This document shows positions 17,243-25,229 of a stretch of DNA of 40,963 nt, one piece after another. The stretch spans positions 1 to 40,963 of the forward strand of contig DATMQA010000057.1 in NCBI GenBank assembly GCA_035566895.1. Direction: 5' to 3'. The notes beneath the pieces are model-generated. The model was not told where the DNA came from and made no database searches. It saw only the letters and a list, made by a program, of their open reading frames with translations. The DNA is from DATMQA01 sp035566895. Its GTDB lineage: Bacteria > Verrucomicrobiota > Verrucomicrobiia > Limisphaerales > UBA8199. Made by a program: the position numbers and the translations under genes. The stretch's first letter is position 1; each line of letters starts with the position of its first letter.

Positions 17243-17722
17243 TTATGCTGCCGCGGTGTGCCGGAGAGTTTCCTCCGCCTGCTCGGCTCCGGCTGCGGTC
17301 GCGCGATCTTCCTGGCAGTAACGCTCTATGATTTTCACGATCCAAATCAGCTCGTTTAGGTCGCAGGGTTTGACGAAGTAATGGTCTACCCCCAACCGGC
17401 TGGTCCGGCGGATGTCGTCGGTGACGCCTGAGGAACTGAACACCGCCACTGTAGGGGGTCTGAGCTCTGGCCGGTGTTGAAGCCATTCCAGCACTTCGAA
17501 ACCGTCCACGCGCGGCATTTTCAAATCCAGCAGCAGCACGGCCGGGGGCGGCGCCCCGGCATTGTCGAAAGGCGGCTTGGCTTGCAGATAATCCATCGCT
17601 TCGCCGCCGTCATACACGAACTCGAAGCGCACCTCGACGTTGGCCTTTTTAATCGCGCGTTGGAGAAGGGCTACGTCTGAGGAATCATCTTCGGCGACAA
17701 GGACAGTTGGAGAGAATGGCAT
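17243..17722 (-). CDS. Single-domain response regulator
   Basis: This 159-residue CheY/Rcp1-like receiver has no output domain. Key residues are intact: VAEDDSSD as the acidic patch, phospho-acceptor Asp66 in AVLLLDLKMPRVDG, the Ser cluster AVFSSSG, and Lys in HYFVKPCDLNELIW. The QAKPPFDNAGAPPP insertion before the Asp strand is typical of the Rcp1-like branch, which often serves phytochrome-like or hybrid kinases. No kinase lies beside it, so its partner may be one of the kinases in this window or elsewhere. It makes a useful contrast with the receiver at 519-1037, which has lost the Asp. Confidence 0.93.
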   Translation of the reverse strand: MPFSPTVLVAEDDSSDVALLQRAIKKANVEVRFEFVYDGGEAMDYLQAKPPFDNAGAPPPAVLLLDLKMPRVDGFEVLEWLQHRPELRPPTVAVFSSSGVTDDIRRTSRLGVDHYFVKPCDLNELIWIVKIIERYCQEDRATAAGAEQAEETLRHTAAA

Positions 17723-17842
17723 AACACAGTAAGAGAATCATGCGGTTCATAACCGGCGTTGGGAATGGGGTTGATCCCCCAGATCAAAGAATTTCGGATT
17801 CTCGATTCCGCGGTTCGCGTCCGAACCTCACAGGCTTCCCTG

Positions 17843-18124
17843 TCACCGTGGGGCGGGCTGCCTTAGGTAAACCAGCGTTGCTCCCCACCCGCCATACTGG
17901 GGATGGTTGAGTGTGAACGACGCGACTTCCGGATGTTTCGACAGAATGGAATGGACCGTGCGCCTCAGGTTGCCGATGCCTTTCCCATGGATAATCCGCA
18001 CCGTGAAAATGCCGCGTTCGCGGCACGCCGCCAGGTAATCCGGCACGAGCGTTTTGATCTCTTTCGGATTGAACGTGTGCAGGTCCAGCACACCGTCGAT
18101 CGGAATTTGAATCGGCTCGTCCAT
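17843..18124 (-). CDS. Smr-domain protein
   Basis: This 93-residue protein is almost all Smr domain. The first motif is VLDLHTFNPKEI. Next is the catalytic-type motif VRIIHGKGIGNLRRTV, the HGxGxGxLR box, and then HPQYGGWGATLVYL. Smr domains in MutS2 and in stand-alone proteins bind or cut nucleic acids, acting on branched DNA or on stalled-ribosome mRNA. A short stand-alone form like this has no assigned job. It is transcribed divergently from the GNAT gene, with 31 nt between the proposed starts. Confidence 0.88.
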   Translation of the reverse strand: MDEPIQIPIDGVLDLHTFNPKEIKTLVPDYLAACRERGIFTVRIIHGKGIGNLRRTVHSILSKHPEVASFTLNHPQYGGWGATLVYLRQPAPR

Positions 18125-18155
18125 GCCGGCCTAAGCTTACTCGCCTGGCTTCCGT

Positions 18156-18704
18156 TTGCCAGGGGAACCATTCAACCGTCGCGGGAAAGATTTGATTCCG
18201 GGCCGGCTTTTTCTACACTCGCGCATCAACATTCAAATCCGACAAGCCGAACCGTCCGATGCGCCCGTCATCGTGGATTTCAATCTGCGGCTCGCGGCCG
18301 AAACCGAAGACCTGGCTTTGGACCCCGCCTGCGTGAAGGCCGGAGTCGCGGCGTTGTTGATGGACCCGGCCAAAGGCCTCTACTTTGTCGCGGAACTGGA
18401 TGGCGCCGTGGTCGGCCAGGTGATGATCACTTACGAATGGAGTGATTGGCGCAATGGCAATCTCTGGTGGCTCCAGAGTGTCTACGTCAAAATGGAGTTG
18501 CGCCGCGCTGGCGTCTTTCGCGCGCTTTTTTGCCACCTCCAGGAGTTGGCCCGCGGGCAGACCGACGTGCGCGGCATCCGCCTCTACATGCACGGGGATA
18601 ACCTGCAGGCGCGGCGGTCCTACGAAAAGCTCGGCATGAAACACACCCGGTATGAGGTGTTCGAAATGGCGCTGGGGAGTGGAAATGGAGAAGGAGTAGA
18701 GTGA
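18156..18704 (+). CDS. GNAT-family N-acetyltransferase
   Basis: The protein has up to 182 residues. It has the GNAT order: IQIRQAEPSDAPVIVDFN at the start, YFVAELDGAVVGQVMITYEW, then WWLQSVYVKMELRRAGVFRALFCHL as the acetyl-CoA-binding motif A, and RLYMHGDNLQARRSYEKLGMKHTRYEVFEM at the end. In motif A the usual Q/RxxGxG/A loop reads ELRRAGV. The acceptor is unknown. The only start for the full frame is TTG 18156, and TTG 18192 is an alternative. The conserved fold begins at about residue 26, so the true start is uncertain. It ends 10 nt before the M20 amidohydrolase start, so the two may be cotranscribed. Confidence 0.85.
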   Translation: MPGEPFNRRGKDLIPGRLFLHSRINIQIRQAEPSDAPVIVDFNLRLAAETEDLALDPACVKAGVAALLMDPAKGLYFVAELDGAVVGQVMITYEWSDWRNGNLWWLQSVYVKMELRRAGVFRALFCHLQELARGQTDVRGIRLYMHGDNLQARRSYEKLGMKHTRYEVFEMALGSGNGEGVE

Positions 18705-18714
18705 TCGACTCAAG

Positions 18715-20046
18715 ATGAAAATCATCTTTTACACGCTGGTTTGCAGTGCGGTTCTTTCTGCCCGGGCCCGAGCCCCGGTGAACCCCCGCGACCTGGTGCG
18801 AACCCGCGTCGACCGGGAGTACGCCAGCCTGTTCGAACTTTACAAAGAGTTCCATGCGCATCCGGAGCTCTCCTTCCAGGAAGAGCAAAGCGCCGCGCGC
18901 CTGGCTGAGGAGTTGCGCCGCGCCGGCTACGACGTCACCCCTGGCGTCGGCAAGCTAGGCGTGGTCGGCGTGCTCCACAACGGCCAGGGACCGACCGTCC
19001 TGGTCCGTTCCGATATGGATGCCCTCCCGGTGAAGGAACAGACCGGGCTGCCTTATGCCAGCATAGTCACGACCAAAAATGCCGAGGGTATCGAGGTGCC
19101 CGTGATGCATGCCTGCGGCCATGACGTCCACATGACCTGCCTCGTCGGTGTGGGCCGCGTGCTGGCGCAAATCAAAGACCAATGGCGCGGCACGTTGGTG
19201 CTCATCGGCCAGCCCGCGGAAGAAGCCGTTGGCGGCGCGCGTGCCATGCTGGCCGATGGCCTCTTCCAAAAGTTTCCGCGCCCGGATTTCTGCCTCGCCC
19301 TCCACGACAGCGCCGAATTGCCGGCCGGCACGCTCGGCTACGTGCCCGGTTTTGCCATGGCCAATGTTGATTCGGTCGATATCGCCATTCACGGCGTGGG
19401 CGGCCATGGCGCCTATCCCCACAAAACCAGGGACCCGGTTGTGCTCGCCGCCCAAATCGTGCTCGATCTGCAAACCATCGTCAGCCGCGAAGTTCAGCCC
19501 GGCGAACCCGCCGTCGTTACCGTCGGCTCGATTCATGGCGGCACCAAACACAATATCATCCCCGATGAAGTGCGGCTCCAATTGACTATCCGCTCATATA
19601 CCGAGGAAGTCCGGCAGCAAATCCTCTCGGCGATTCGCCGGATGGTTCGTGGCCAGGCCTTGGCCGCTGGCGTGCCGGAGGACCGCCTGCCCGAGGTCAA
19701 GCTCGGTGATGATTTTACGCCTGCCACTTACAATTCGCCGGAGTTGACTGAGCGCATCGTTGGTGTCTTCAAGACCTGGTTCGGCGAAGATCGCGTCGTC
19801 CGCAAAAAGCCTTCAATGGGTGGGGAGGACTTCGGAGAGTTTGGCCGTACCCCTGAGAAGGTCCCAATCTTTATGTTCAATGTGGGTGGAGTTGAACCCC
19901 AAGCCTTCAAGGAAAGCGAACGCACAGGCAAACCTCTCCCATCGCTGCACTCGTCTTTGTGGGCTCCGCTGCCTGAGCCGACGATTAAGACCGGCGTGAC
20001 CGCCATGTCTGCGGCGGTCCTCGAGCTTATGAAGAAGGCGGAGTGA
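18715..20046 (+). CDS. Secreted M20-family amidohydrolase
   Basis: The protein has 443 residues with a short signal-like N-terminus. It belongs to the M20D (hippurate hydrolase/IAA-amino acid hydrolase) group, which hydrolyses N-acyl amino acids. Metal and catalytic marks are VLVRSDMDALPV, VMHACGHDVHMTCLVG (Cys and His ligands), LIGQPAEEAVGGARAM (Glu pair), and the dimerization domain with IHGVGGHGAYPHKTRDPV. SIHGGTKHNIIPDEVRLQLTIRS and SMGGEDFGEF follow, with a final His in PSLHSSLW. All expected ligand positions look intact, so I expect an active metalloenzyme. The exact substrate cannot be read from sequence. It is followed 69 nt later by a CstA transporter, so released amino acids or peptides could be taken up by that neighbour, but this is a guess. 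Confidence 0.92.
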   Translation: MKIIFYTLVCSAVLSARARAPVNPRDLVRTRVDREYASLFELYKEFHAHPELSFQEEQSAARLAEELRRAGYDVTPGVGKLGVVGVLHNGQGPTVLVRSDMDALPVKEQTGLPYASIVTTKNAEGIEVPVMHACGHDVHMTCLVGVGRVLAQIKDQWRGTLVLIGQPAEEAVGGARAMLADGLFQKFPRPDFCLALHDSAELPAGTLGYVPGFAMANVDSVDIAIHGVGGHGAYPHKTRDPVVLAAQIVLDLQTIVSREVQPGEPAVVTVGSIHGGTKHNIIPDEVRLQLTIRSYTEEVRQQILSAIRRMVRGQALAAGVPEDRLPEVKLGDDFTPATYNSPELTERIVGVFKTWFGEDRVVRKKPSMGGEDFGEFGRTPEKVPIFMFNVGGVEPQAFKESERTGKPLPSLHSSLWAPLPEPTIKTGVTAMSAAVLELMKKAE

Positions 20047-20115
20047 AAGGTTGGCGGAGAAAGACTCCCCTTCTTCTGATTCCAATTCGTCCGGCTTGCG
20101 ATTACACTCGCCCGG

Positions 20116-22521
20116 ATGAAGAAAGCCGCCGCTTGCATCTTCTGGTTCCTGCTCGCGCTCCTCGGTGCCTGGGCCTATGCGACTCTGGCGTTCCATCGGG
20201 GCGAGCACCTTAACTCTGCCTTCATCCTCATCGCCGCGCTTTGCAGCTACGCCATCGGCTACCGGTTTTATTCCAAGTGGATTGCCACGCGGGTTCTGTT
20301 GCTCGATGACCGCCGCGCCACGCCCTGCGAGGTCCACGATGACGGCAAAGATTTCGTCAAAACCAACAAATGGATCGTTTTCGGCCACCACTTCGCCGCC
20401 ATCTCCGGGCCGGGACCGCTGGTCGGGCCTGTCCTGGCCGCCCAATTCGGCTACCTGCCCGGGACGCTGTGGATTCTCATCGGCGTGACCCTCGGCGGCG
20501 CGGTGCAGGATTTTGTCGTCCTCTTCTGCTCCATGCGGCGCGATGGAAAATCGCTCGGCCAAATGGTCAGGGAGGAGTTGAACGCTCCCGCCGGGTTTAT
20601 CGCTCTCGTCGCCATCCTGGCGATCATCATCATCCTGCTCGCGGTGCTCGCTCTGGTCGTGGTGAAAGCGCTGGCGGAGAGTCCGTGGGGCATTTTCACC
20701 GTCGGCGCGACCATCCCCACCGCGATGTTCATGGGCGGATATTTGCGATTCTGGCGCGTCGGCAAGGTGATGGAGGCCTCGGCCATCGGTGTCGTTTGCC
20801 TGCTGCTGGCCGTTTGGGGCGGCAAGGTCGTGCACGTTAATCCTGCGTTGGCAGCGTTCTTCACGCTGCGGGACATCAACGTGGCCTGGGCAATCATCTG
20901 CTATGGGCTCGCCGCTAGTGTGCTCCCGGTGTGGCTGTTGCTCGCTCCGCGCGATTATCTCAGCACCTTCATGAAATTGGGCACCATCTTCGCGCTGGCG
21001 CTCGGCATTTTCCTGGTCCTGCCGACACTGCGGATGCCCGCCGTCAGCCGTTTCGTCGATGGCTCTGGCCTGGTGGTCGCCGGGAAGCTTTTCCCGTTTT
21101 GCTTCATCACGATTGCCTGCGGAGCGATCTCGGGTTTCCACACGCTCATCTCGAGCGGCACCACGCCAAAACTCATCACCCGTGAGTCTTACGCGCGGCC
21201 CATCGGCTACGGTGCGATGTGCCTCGAATCGTTGGTGGCCATCATGGCCCTCATCGCCGCCTGCACCCTCGACCCGGGAGTCTATCTCGGCATGAACGTC
21301 AAAGGCGACCCTCCCGCGACTGTCGCTAGGGTCACTTCGCTGGGCTTTCCCGTCACTGAGGAACACATGACCCAACTGGCCAATCAAATCGGCGAGAAAA
21401 CCCTCTTTGGCCGGACCGGTGGCGCCGCCACTCTGGCCGTCGGTATGGCCCAAATCTTTTCCAAAGCCGTCAGCGGGCGCTGGCTCGATTTGTGGTATCA
21501 CTTCGCGATCATGTTCGAAGCGCTGTTTATCCTGACGACGATCGATGCCGGCACGCGCGTTGGACGCTACCTGTTGCAGGATGTGCTGGGCCACATATGG
21601 AAACCCCTGGGCCAAACCCGTAATATCCGCGCCAATGTGCTGGCCAGCCTCTTGATGGTCGGCGGTTGGGGTTACTTCCTCATTCAAGGCGTGCGCGACC
21701 CGCTGGGTGGCATCAATTCCCTCTGGCCGCTGTTCGGCATCGCCAACCAAATGCTGGCCAGTATCGCCCTGTGCCTTGTCACGACGATTGTCCTGAAGAT
21801 GATGTTGCACCGTATGGCAAGCGTCCCGACCGTCCCGGAAGGCGACTCAACTGCGCGACTGGCCGGGGACAAACGCGCCCTGCCTGCCCTCGCGCTTATC
21901 ACTCTGGTGCCGTTGGTCTGGCTTCTGGCGGTCACCATGACCGCCGGCGTGGAGAAAATTTGTCACCCGGACCCGCGCATCGGGTTTCTGGCGCAAGCCC
22001 GGGTGTTGAATGCGAAATGGTCGGGGCTGGAGCAGGCCGTTTCTGTCGCGCGCTCCAGCGGAACGGCCCAGGCCATCCAGAGCGCCGAGCAGGCGCTGCA
22101 CACCAATCGTGTTCTCCATTTCAATAACCTGCTCGATGCTTTTGTCGCCGCCGCGTTTCTCGTCTTAGTGAGCGCGATCGTCCTCTTGAGTGTTCGTGAA
22201 TGGGTGCTGCTGCTGGCGCGGCGAAAACTGACGGTGCTGTGCGAGAGCGAACCAGTTTGGTTGCCGGATTATGCCGTTGCGGAAGCCAGGCCGCTCCATT
22301 TAGCCAGCTTGGTTGCGTTGGCGTTCGCGCTGGCCAAAGAGCTTTCCGGCGAGGCGCAGTTGGAGCGGGCCGACCGCGAAGCGCAGCTTTGTCAGTGTGG
22401 CGATGAATCAGTCGCTCAATCAGCAGCCCTACCGGCCGGTCTCCAGGCGCGCACACTTGAACAGCAGCGTTACCTCGAAGTGACCGAACGGCGGTTCAAC
22501 GGAGTGCGCCGGTGTTGCTGA
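20116..22521 (+). CDS. cstA: CstA-family carbon starvation transporter (peptide/pyruvate)
   Basis: This 801-residue, many-pass inner membrane protein has typical CstA landmarks. They are IGYRFYSKWIATRVL, DGKDFVKTNKWIVFGHHFAAISGPGPLVGPVLAAQFGYLPG, GGAVQDFVVLFCSMRRDGKSLGQM, then SGFHTLISSGTTPKLI and TTIDAGTRVGRYLLQD, and a late FGIANQMLASIAL. CstA proteins take up peptides or pyruvate when preferred carbon is scarce. The last ~50 residues after the final hydrophobic helix (SGEAQLERADREAQLCQCG onward) are hydrophilic and variable. The gene follows the M20 amidohydrolase on the same strand. Long open frames on the opposite strand (up to 665 codons) are GC-bias shadows. Confidence 0.95.
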   Translation: MKKAAACIFWFLLALLGAWAYATLAFHRGEHLNSAFILIAALCSYAIGYRFYSKWIATRVLLLDDRRATPCEVHDDGKDFVKTNKWIVFGHHFAAISGPGPLVGPVLAAQFGYLPGTLWILIGVTLGGAVQDFVVLFCSMRRDGKSLGQMVREELNAPAGFIALVAILAIIIILLAVLALVVVKALAESPWGIFTVGATIPTAMFMGGYLRFWRVGKVMEASAIGVVCLLLAVWGGKVVHVNPALAAFFTLRDINVAWAIICYGLAASVLPVWLLLAPRDYLSTFMKLGTIFALALGIFLVLPTLRMPAVSRFVDGSGLVVAGKLFPFCFITIACGAISGFHTLISSGTTPKLITRESYARPIGYGAMCLESLVAIMALIAACTLDPGVYLGMNVKGDPPATVARVTSLGFPVTEEHMTQLANQIGEKTLFGRTGGAATLAVGMAQIFSKAVSGRWLDLWYHFAIMFEALFILTTIDAGTRVGRYLLQDVLGHIWKPLGQTRNIRANVLASLLMVGGWGYFLIQGVRDPLGGINSLWPLFGIANQMLASIALCLVTTIVLKMMLHRMASVPTVPEGDSTARLAGDKRALPALALITLVPLVWLLAVTMTAGVEKICHPDPRIGFLAQARVLNAKWSGLEQAVSVARSSGTAQAIQSAEQALHTNRVLHFNNLLDAFVAAAFLVLVSAIVLLSVREWVLLLARRKLTVLCESEPVWLPDYAVAEARPLHLASLVALAFALAKELSGEAQLERADREAQLCQCGDESVAQSAALPAGLQARTLEQQRYLEVTERRFNGVRRCC

Positions 22522-22552
22522 GCCTGGAAGATAAAAACCCGGGCGCTTCGAC

Positions 22553-22795
22553 TCAAAGCTCATCCTCGCGTTCGGCGTAGAACAATCGATGGGCGCGGTG
22601 GTAATCGGCCTCGGGAACCAAAACCTTCGCCAGGCGGTTCATGTCGCCATCGTCCGGCGGACCTGGCTCAACAAACTCCTGCGTGGCCGCGATGCCGTGC
22701 TTGTCCAGCATCATCACTAGCGTCTCAGCGTTGATGACCGGGCCAGTGTAAAAGAGTTTCACTTGGAAATTAACTGCTGACGCATCAAGCGCCAT
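22553..22795 (-). CDS. Small DUF2007-like protein
   Basis: This 80-residue protein has the pattern VKLFYTGPVINAETLVMMLDKHGIAA near the start and AKVLVPEADYHRAHRLFYAE near the end. This beta-alpha-beta half followed by LVPEADYxRA matches the small DUF2007 family, described as putative signal-transducing proteins related to the PII/ACT-like fold. The family call is from pattern memory. The substrate and partner are unknown. It is convergent with the CstA gene and sits 63 nt downstream of the secreted protein of the sigma-factor operon, so it may be the last gene of that unit. Confidence 0.65.
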   Translation of the reverse strand: MALDASAVNFQVKLFYTGPVINAETLVMMLDKHGIAATQEFVEPGPPDDGDMNRLAKVLVPEADYHRAHRLFYAEREDEL

Positions 22796-22858
22796 GCACG
22801 GCTGCGCCAGCGGCCACCATTTGTGGACCGGGCGGCTGGACCGCCGCGCTTCGGTTGC

Positions 22859-23326
22859 CTACTCGATCCGTTTCAACACCACCAGCCACGCGGTCGAGTT
22901 GGGCGCATTGCCCCCCAGCGCCAGCATTTCCCCTTTCGGCAGGCTCTGCGTCCGCTTCATCACCTCTTTGCCTTTGCCGATCAGCGAGACCTCGAGAGTG
23001 GCTCCGGTCAGGCTTTTGACCACCAGTTCGCACTTGTCGCTAATCTGCACGTGGACCGTCCCGTTGGGCCCCACCGTGAACCCCTTCCGGTTGACCTCGA
23101 ACCAATTCGTCCATTTCAGACCCAGCGTGGCCAGCTTCTTCTTAACCTCTGCCTGGACTGCCGTATAGCTTTTGCCCTCTGGCGGCTTGGCCTCGTCTGT
23201 GCCCCACAACAGGTGCTCTTCAAACTTCATGTCTGCTGCGTGGGCGCCCAATTGGCCGCCCGCGAGCAGAACCAGCGCCGTGGAAAACCAAACCACGACC
23301 CTCGCCGGAATCTGTTTTGCTCTCAT
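22859..23326 (-). CDS. Secreted protein of unknown function, third gene of the ECF sigma operon
   Basis: The protein has 155 residues. A clear signal peptide (ARVVVWFSTALVLLAGGQLGAHAA) is followed by a mature part starting ADMKFEEHLLWGTDEAKPPEGK. The rest is rich in beta strands (FTVGPNGTVHVQISDKCELVVKS, ATLEVSLIGKGKEVMK) and ends in AWLVVLKRIE. I do not recognise a family. It starts 3 nt after the anti-sigma stop, so it is almost certainly cotranscribed and possibly translationally coupled. Position suggests an envelope protein controlled by, or signalling to, the sigma/anti-sigma pair. Confidence 0.8.
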   Translation of the reverse strand: MRAKQIPARVVVWFSTALVLLAGGQLGAHAADMKFEEHLLWGTDEAKPPEGKSYTAVQAEVKKKLATLGLKWTNWFEVNRKGFTVGPNGTVHVQISDKCELVVKSLTGATLEVSLIGKGKEVMKRTQSLPKGEMLALGGNAPNSTAWLVVLKRIE

Positions 23327-23329
23327 TGA

Positions 23330-23836
23330 CTATTCCAGTACACCCATCTCCTCCTCTTGGGTAATTTCGTTGTCTGCGGGATAGGGAAGCCAAACCAGCG
23401 TTGCGCCCGCCGAGTAGTCGTGGAAGGTCAGCGCCCCCGCATCGGCAAATGAGGTTTCAGTTCCGGACACCTCGGGAGACCCCGGCAAACGTTGCAGGGT
23501 TACCAGCCCAACCAGTGCCAGTATCGCCATGGCCGTCGCGGGGACCAGATACCGCCCCAAGCGGGCAAGAAAGGGAACGGTCGGCTCCGGCTCCTGCGCG
23601 GTAGGTTCGAGCCGCTCGATCTCCCGCTGGATTTTGGACCAGTAGAATTCGCGCGCTTCCGGCAGCCGGATCCCGTCCTCAAATCCAGCCACGGCCTTTC
23701 GGGTGTTGCGCAACTCCGCCAGCAACCCCACCGCACCTTGGTCCCGCGCCAGCCAGTTGGCGACCTCGCGGGCCTCCGCCTCCGGCAGCTCGCCGTCGAG
23801 GTAGGCCTGGAGCTTCAATTGTTCCTTGTAATCCAT
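23330..23836 (-). CDS. Anti-sigma factor, single-pass membrane protein
   Basis: The protein has 168 residues. The cytoplasmic N-terminal part (YKEQLKLQAYLDGELPEAEAREVANWLARD) is the helical start common to anti-ECF-sigma proteins. The zinc-binding HxxxCxxC motif is absent, so it would be a non-zinc type. One membrane helix (YLVPATAMAILALVGLVTL) is followed by a short outer part with FHDYSAGATLVWLPYP and an acidic tail. Its ATG overlaps the sigma-factor stop by one base (TAATG), which implies translational coupling and fits stoichiometric production of sigma and anti-sigma. The identification rests mostly on this context plus topology. A longer frame to 23929 is overlap with the sigma gene. 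Confidence 0.85.
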   Translation of the reverse strand: MDYKEQLKLQAYLDGELPEAEAREVANWLARDQGAVGLLAELRNTRKAVAGFEDGIRLPEAREFYWSKIQREIERLEPTAQEPEPTVPFLARLGRYLVPATAMAILALVGLVTLQRLPGSPEVSGTETSFADAGALTFHDYSAGATLVWLPYPADNEITQEEEMGVLE

Positions 23837-24435
23837 TATTTCCAATCTTCTTTCTTCAAATCGGCCAGCAGGGATGCCATCTTTCGCCGCGCGTAAAACA
23901 GACGCGACATCACGGTCCCGATCGAGCAACCCATCACCTTCGCAATCTCTTTATATTCCAATTCTTCAAACTCATGAAGCACCATCACGGTGCGATGTTC
24001 ATACGACAGCTGGCCCAGCGCCCGGTCGATCCGCCCGCGCAGCTCGCTTCGCTCCAGCCCCGCCGTCGGGTTCACCGTCACCACCGGCATCTGCCGCTCG
24101 ACCCCGCCCGACTCTTCATCCATCTCCTCGATCGACTCCGTCCGGTGGCGCTTTTGCCGGCGCAACTGGTCCAGGCAAAGGTTGATGATAATCCGCGTCA
24201 TCCAGGTGCCGAAGCTCGACTCACCCTGGAACTGCGTCAACCGCTGCCAGCCCTTCACCCAGGCTTCTTGAGAAAGATCGATTGCTTCTTCTTCATTCCT
24301 CATCATGGTGTAAGCGCGAGCGTAAATCTTGTCGCGGTGCCGGGCAACCAACTCCTCGAAGGCGGCCATATCGCCTTTCTGCGCCGCACGCACCAGCGCC
24401 ACATCATCGGCTGAAGAATGATCTTTTTCAGTCAT
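23836..24435 (-). CDS. ECF-type RNA polymerase sigma factor
   Basis: The protein has about 199 residues. Region 2 runs from ALVRAAQKGDMAAFEELVARHRDKIYARAY through EEAIDLSQEAWVKGWQRLTQFQGES and SSFGTWMTRIIINLCLDQLRR. A variable acidic linker follows, then region 4 with LSYEHRTVMVLHEFEELEYKEIAKVMGCSIGTVMSRLFYARRKM. This is the SigE-like ECF layout. It directs RNA polymerase to a small regulon when released from its anti-sigma, the next gene. ATG 24435 is chosen. GTG 24468 would add eleven residues and begin 6 nt after hisB. Because hisB ends so close upstream, the promoter probably lies within or before hisB. Confidence 0.94.
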   Translation of the reverse strand: MTEKDHSSADDVALVRAAQKGDMAAFEELVARHRDKIYARAYTMMRNEEEAIDLSQEAWVKGWQRLTQFQGESSFGTWMTRIIINLCLDQLRRQKRHRTESIEEMDEESGGVERQMPVVTVNPTAGLERSELRGRIDRALGQLSYEHRTVMVLHEFEELEYKEIAKVMGCSIGTVMSRLFYARRKMASLLADLKKEDWK

Positions 24436-24474
24436 CGATTCGACGGTGACTTTGCCATGGGTATTCACGTCCCA

Positions 24475-25149
24475 CTACAGTTTTCCCTTGGTCGAGGGCA
24501 ACTGGCGGGCGATTCTTGGATCCCGTTGACAGGCAACATCTAATGCCTTGGCAAACGCCTTGAACAACACCTCCGCCACGTGGTGCGGTTCCTCGCCGTA
24601 AAGCAGTTCCAGATGGAGATTGCACCGCGCCTCGTTTGCAAAGCCTTGAAAAAACTCCCGGGCCAGCCCGAACCGGAATGCACTGGACATGTCCTGCCCC
24701 TTCTCCGCCCTACCGACTGTTTTGTAAGCCAAATCGTTCAAGCCCCGCCAGACCAGGTGCGGCCGCCCGCTGAAATCGATCACACAACGGGCCAGACATT
24801 CATCCATCGGCACATACGCTTCGCCCGTAAACGGGTTCCGAGGGTCAAAACCCGTCCCGTAACGGCGTATCCCTTTTTTGTCACTTAGAGCCTTAAGAAA
24901 CGCCTGCCCAAGCGCGATCCCGCAATCCTCGACCGTATGATGCGCATCCACCGCCAAATCTCCTCGGCACTGCAACTCCAAATCAACCACCGCGTGTTTT
25001 GCCAGCAGGGTCAGCATGTGATCGAAAAACGCAATGCCCGTATCGATGGACGCTTTACCCGTCCCATCGATCCTGAGCTTCACGGTGATTTGCGTTTCCG
25101 TAGTGCTCCGCTTGACCTGGGCCTGCCGTGTTCTCATCTTGGCGGGCAT
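24475..25149 (-). CDS. hisB: Imidazoleglycerol-phosphate dehydratase
   Basis: This 224-residue enzyme of histidine biosynthesis dehydrates imidazole glycerol phosphate to imidazole acetol phosphate. The Mn-binding motifs are intact: FFDHML (41-46), DAHHTVED (68-75), VPMDECLARCVIDFSGRPHL, and EPHHVAEVLFKAFAKAL. Two insertions stand out against the ordinary enzyme. About a dozen residues (TGFDPRNPFTGEA, 99-111) lie between GIRRYG and the PMDE motif, and there is a longer stretch (YKTVGRAEKGQDMSSAFRFG) before REFFQGFA. It is the stand-alone bacterial type without the phosphatase domain. No other his gene is near. It sits between the ABC operon (80 nt upstream) and the sigma operon (39 nt downstream). 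Confidence 0.95.
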   Translation of the reverse strand: MPAKMRTRQAQVKRSTTETQITVKLRIDGTGKASIDTGIAFFDHMLTLLAKHAVVDLELQCRGDLAVDAHHTVEDCGIALGQAFLKALSDKKGIRRYGTGFDPRNPFTGEAYVPMDECLARCVIDFSGRPHLVWRGLNDLAYKTVGRAEKGQDMSSAFRFGLAREFFQGFANEARCNLHLELLYGEEPHHVAEVLFKAFAKALDVACQRDPRIARQLPSTKGKL

Positions 25150-25229
25150 TTAACCAGACCGACCTTGCAAAGACAAAGCCCAATCGGCCACTGTGCACTT
25201 TACGGATTACCCTTCACGTAAGCGGGGAT

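Noticed and set aside
17723..17842. Possible tRNA-like ggttcgcgtccgaacc string
   Set aside because: It has a short self-complementary loop but no acceptor stem, anticodon arm or CCA-type end could be built around it.
19813..21810. 665-codon open frame opposite the M20 and cstA genes
   Set aside because: Its residues are rich in Gln, His, Asp and Arg without any domain. The plus-strand genes are clear family members. It is a shadow produced by high GC.
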